DNA from: Mesaphorura yosii
Taxonomy: Eukaryota; Arthropoda; Collembola; Poduromorpha; Tullbergiidae
Assembly (NCBI GenBank): GCA_009869945.1
Contig: WIXG01000013.1
Coordinates: 248,001-312,000, forward strand
DNA length: 64,000 nucleotides
Direction: 5' to 3'
Below, one piece after another: positions 63,548 through 64,000 of the stretch; position 1 is the stretch's first letter, and each line of letters begins with the position of its first letter. The notes below the pieces were generated by a model. The model made no database searches. It was not told the origin of the DNA and was given only the letters and a program-made list of their open reading frames with translations. Made by a program: the position numbers and the translations under genes.

Positions 63548-64000
63548 GTGATGTCATTGTCATAATCAAGTAATCAACTAGCGCAATGAAACTCGAAACT
63601 CCAGCTTGGTCTGCCTACCCTTTGTTCTAGCGTATTACGTGAAGGTTTTACCACCTCGCAAGTTTCAAAATCTTCTTGTGCTTGCACGAGCCCAAGTCGA
63701 GTGATTGACATGAGACCTTTATCGTTGACCCTTGCTCGTTCGGTTAAATCTTAATCCTCTGTGCATATCGTAATTATTAGAGAGAAGTCGGTTTGTCTGA
63801 AGCAAAAGCAAGTTAACCTTGATCTTTGTCCTGTGATGCACTAAATCCAGTGGTACAAGTGGTGCTGCTTGTACTCTTGATATTTCTTTAATGCCTCTAA
63901 GACAAAGCTTTAAATACCTACTTCACTACATTCCAATAGAAACCTCTGGTACATTTCGACAATTCATATTCTTTCGGGCTGCAAGCAAGTTAAGTAATCA
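63548..64000. other. 3' flank of the dynein-like gene
   Basis: No dynein motor sequence and no new gene are seen in the 453 nt after the stop. There is no canonical AATAAA, so the transcript end is not located. Confidence 0.5.

Overview
This is a eukaryotic window from an arthropod nuclear genome. Two genes carry Rebers-Riddiford (R&R) chitin-binding cuticle domains. Genes are split by GT-AG introns, mostly 54-125 nt. Core promoters have a TATA box plus an arthropod-type TCAGT initiator. Two genes on the right encode ciliary/flagellar proteins, so the animal probably has motile axonemes, most likely sperm tails. The sequence does not fix the lineage. Background DNA is AT-rich and repeat-poor. 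I found no tRNA, rRNA, CRISPR, virus-like element or autonomous transposon. All exon models below were built by eye from reading frame, splice sites and family resemblance.

Layout. 1-11.1 kb: no gene seen. 11.1-13.2 kb (+): pro-resilin-like cuticle protein with a central R&R domain between Tyr/Gly/Pro/Gln-rich repeats. 16.5-18.1 kb (-): complete five-exon secreted protein of the C16orf89/DUF4735 family. 20.0-21.8 kb (-): Ser-rich protein with about ten [S/P/G]-I-L-K motifs, identity uncertain. 21.8-43.1 kb: about 21 kb with only one orphan exon candidate (38.2-38.4 kb, -). 43.1-52.2 kb (+): second R&R cuticle protein, Pro/Thr-rich, with a 7.5-kb intron. 52.2-55.8 kb: no convincing gene. 55.8-58.3 kb (+): dynein regulatory complex subunit 5 (DRC5/TCTE1). 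58.9-59.2 kb: imperfect 108-bp inverted repeat (foldback/MITE-like). 60.7-63.5 kb (+): an unusual dynein-heavy-chain-like gene that encodes only a short stem, an 11-residue repeat array and the linker domain, then stops before the AAA+ motor.

How the genes relate. The two cuticle genes share core-promoter layout, a tiny first coding exon and about 50 of 68 R&R residues, so they are probably paralogues, now about 30 kb apart with opposite-strand genes between them. DRC5 and the mini-dynein gene are same-strand neighbours about 2.5 kb apart, both pointing to the axoneme. The motor-less dynein gene is the most unusual content of the window. Its repeat array, a donor splice site buried in a perfect palindrome, the foldback element and the ILK-motif protein follow.
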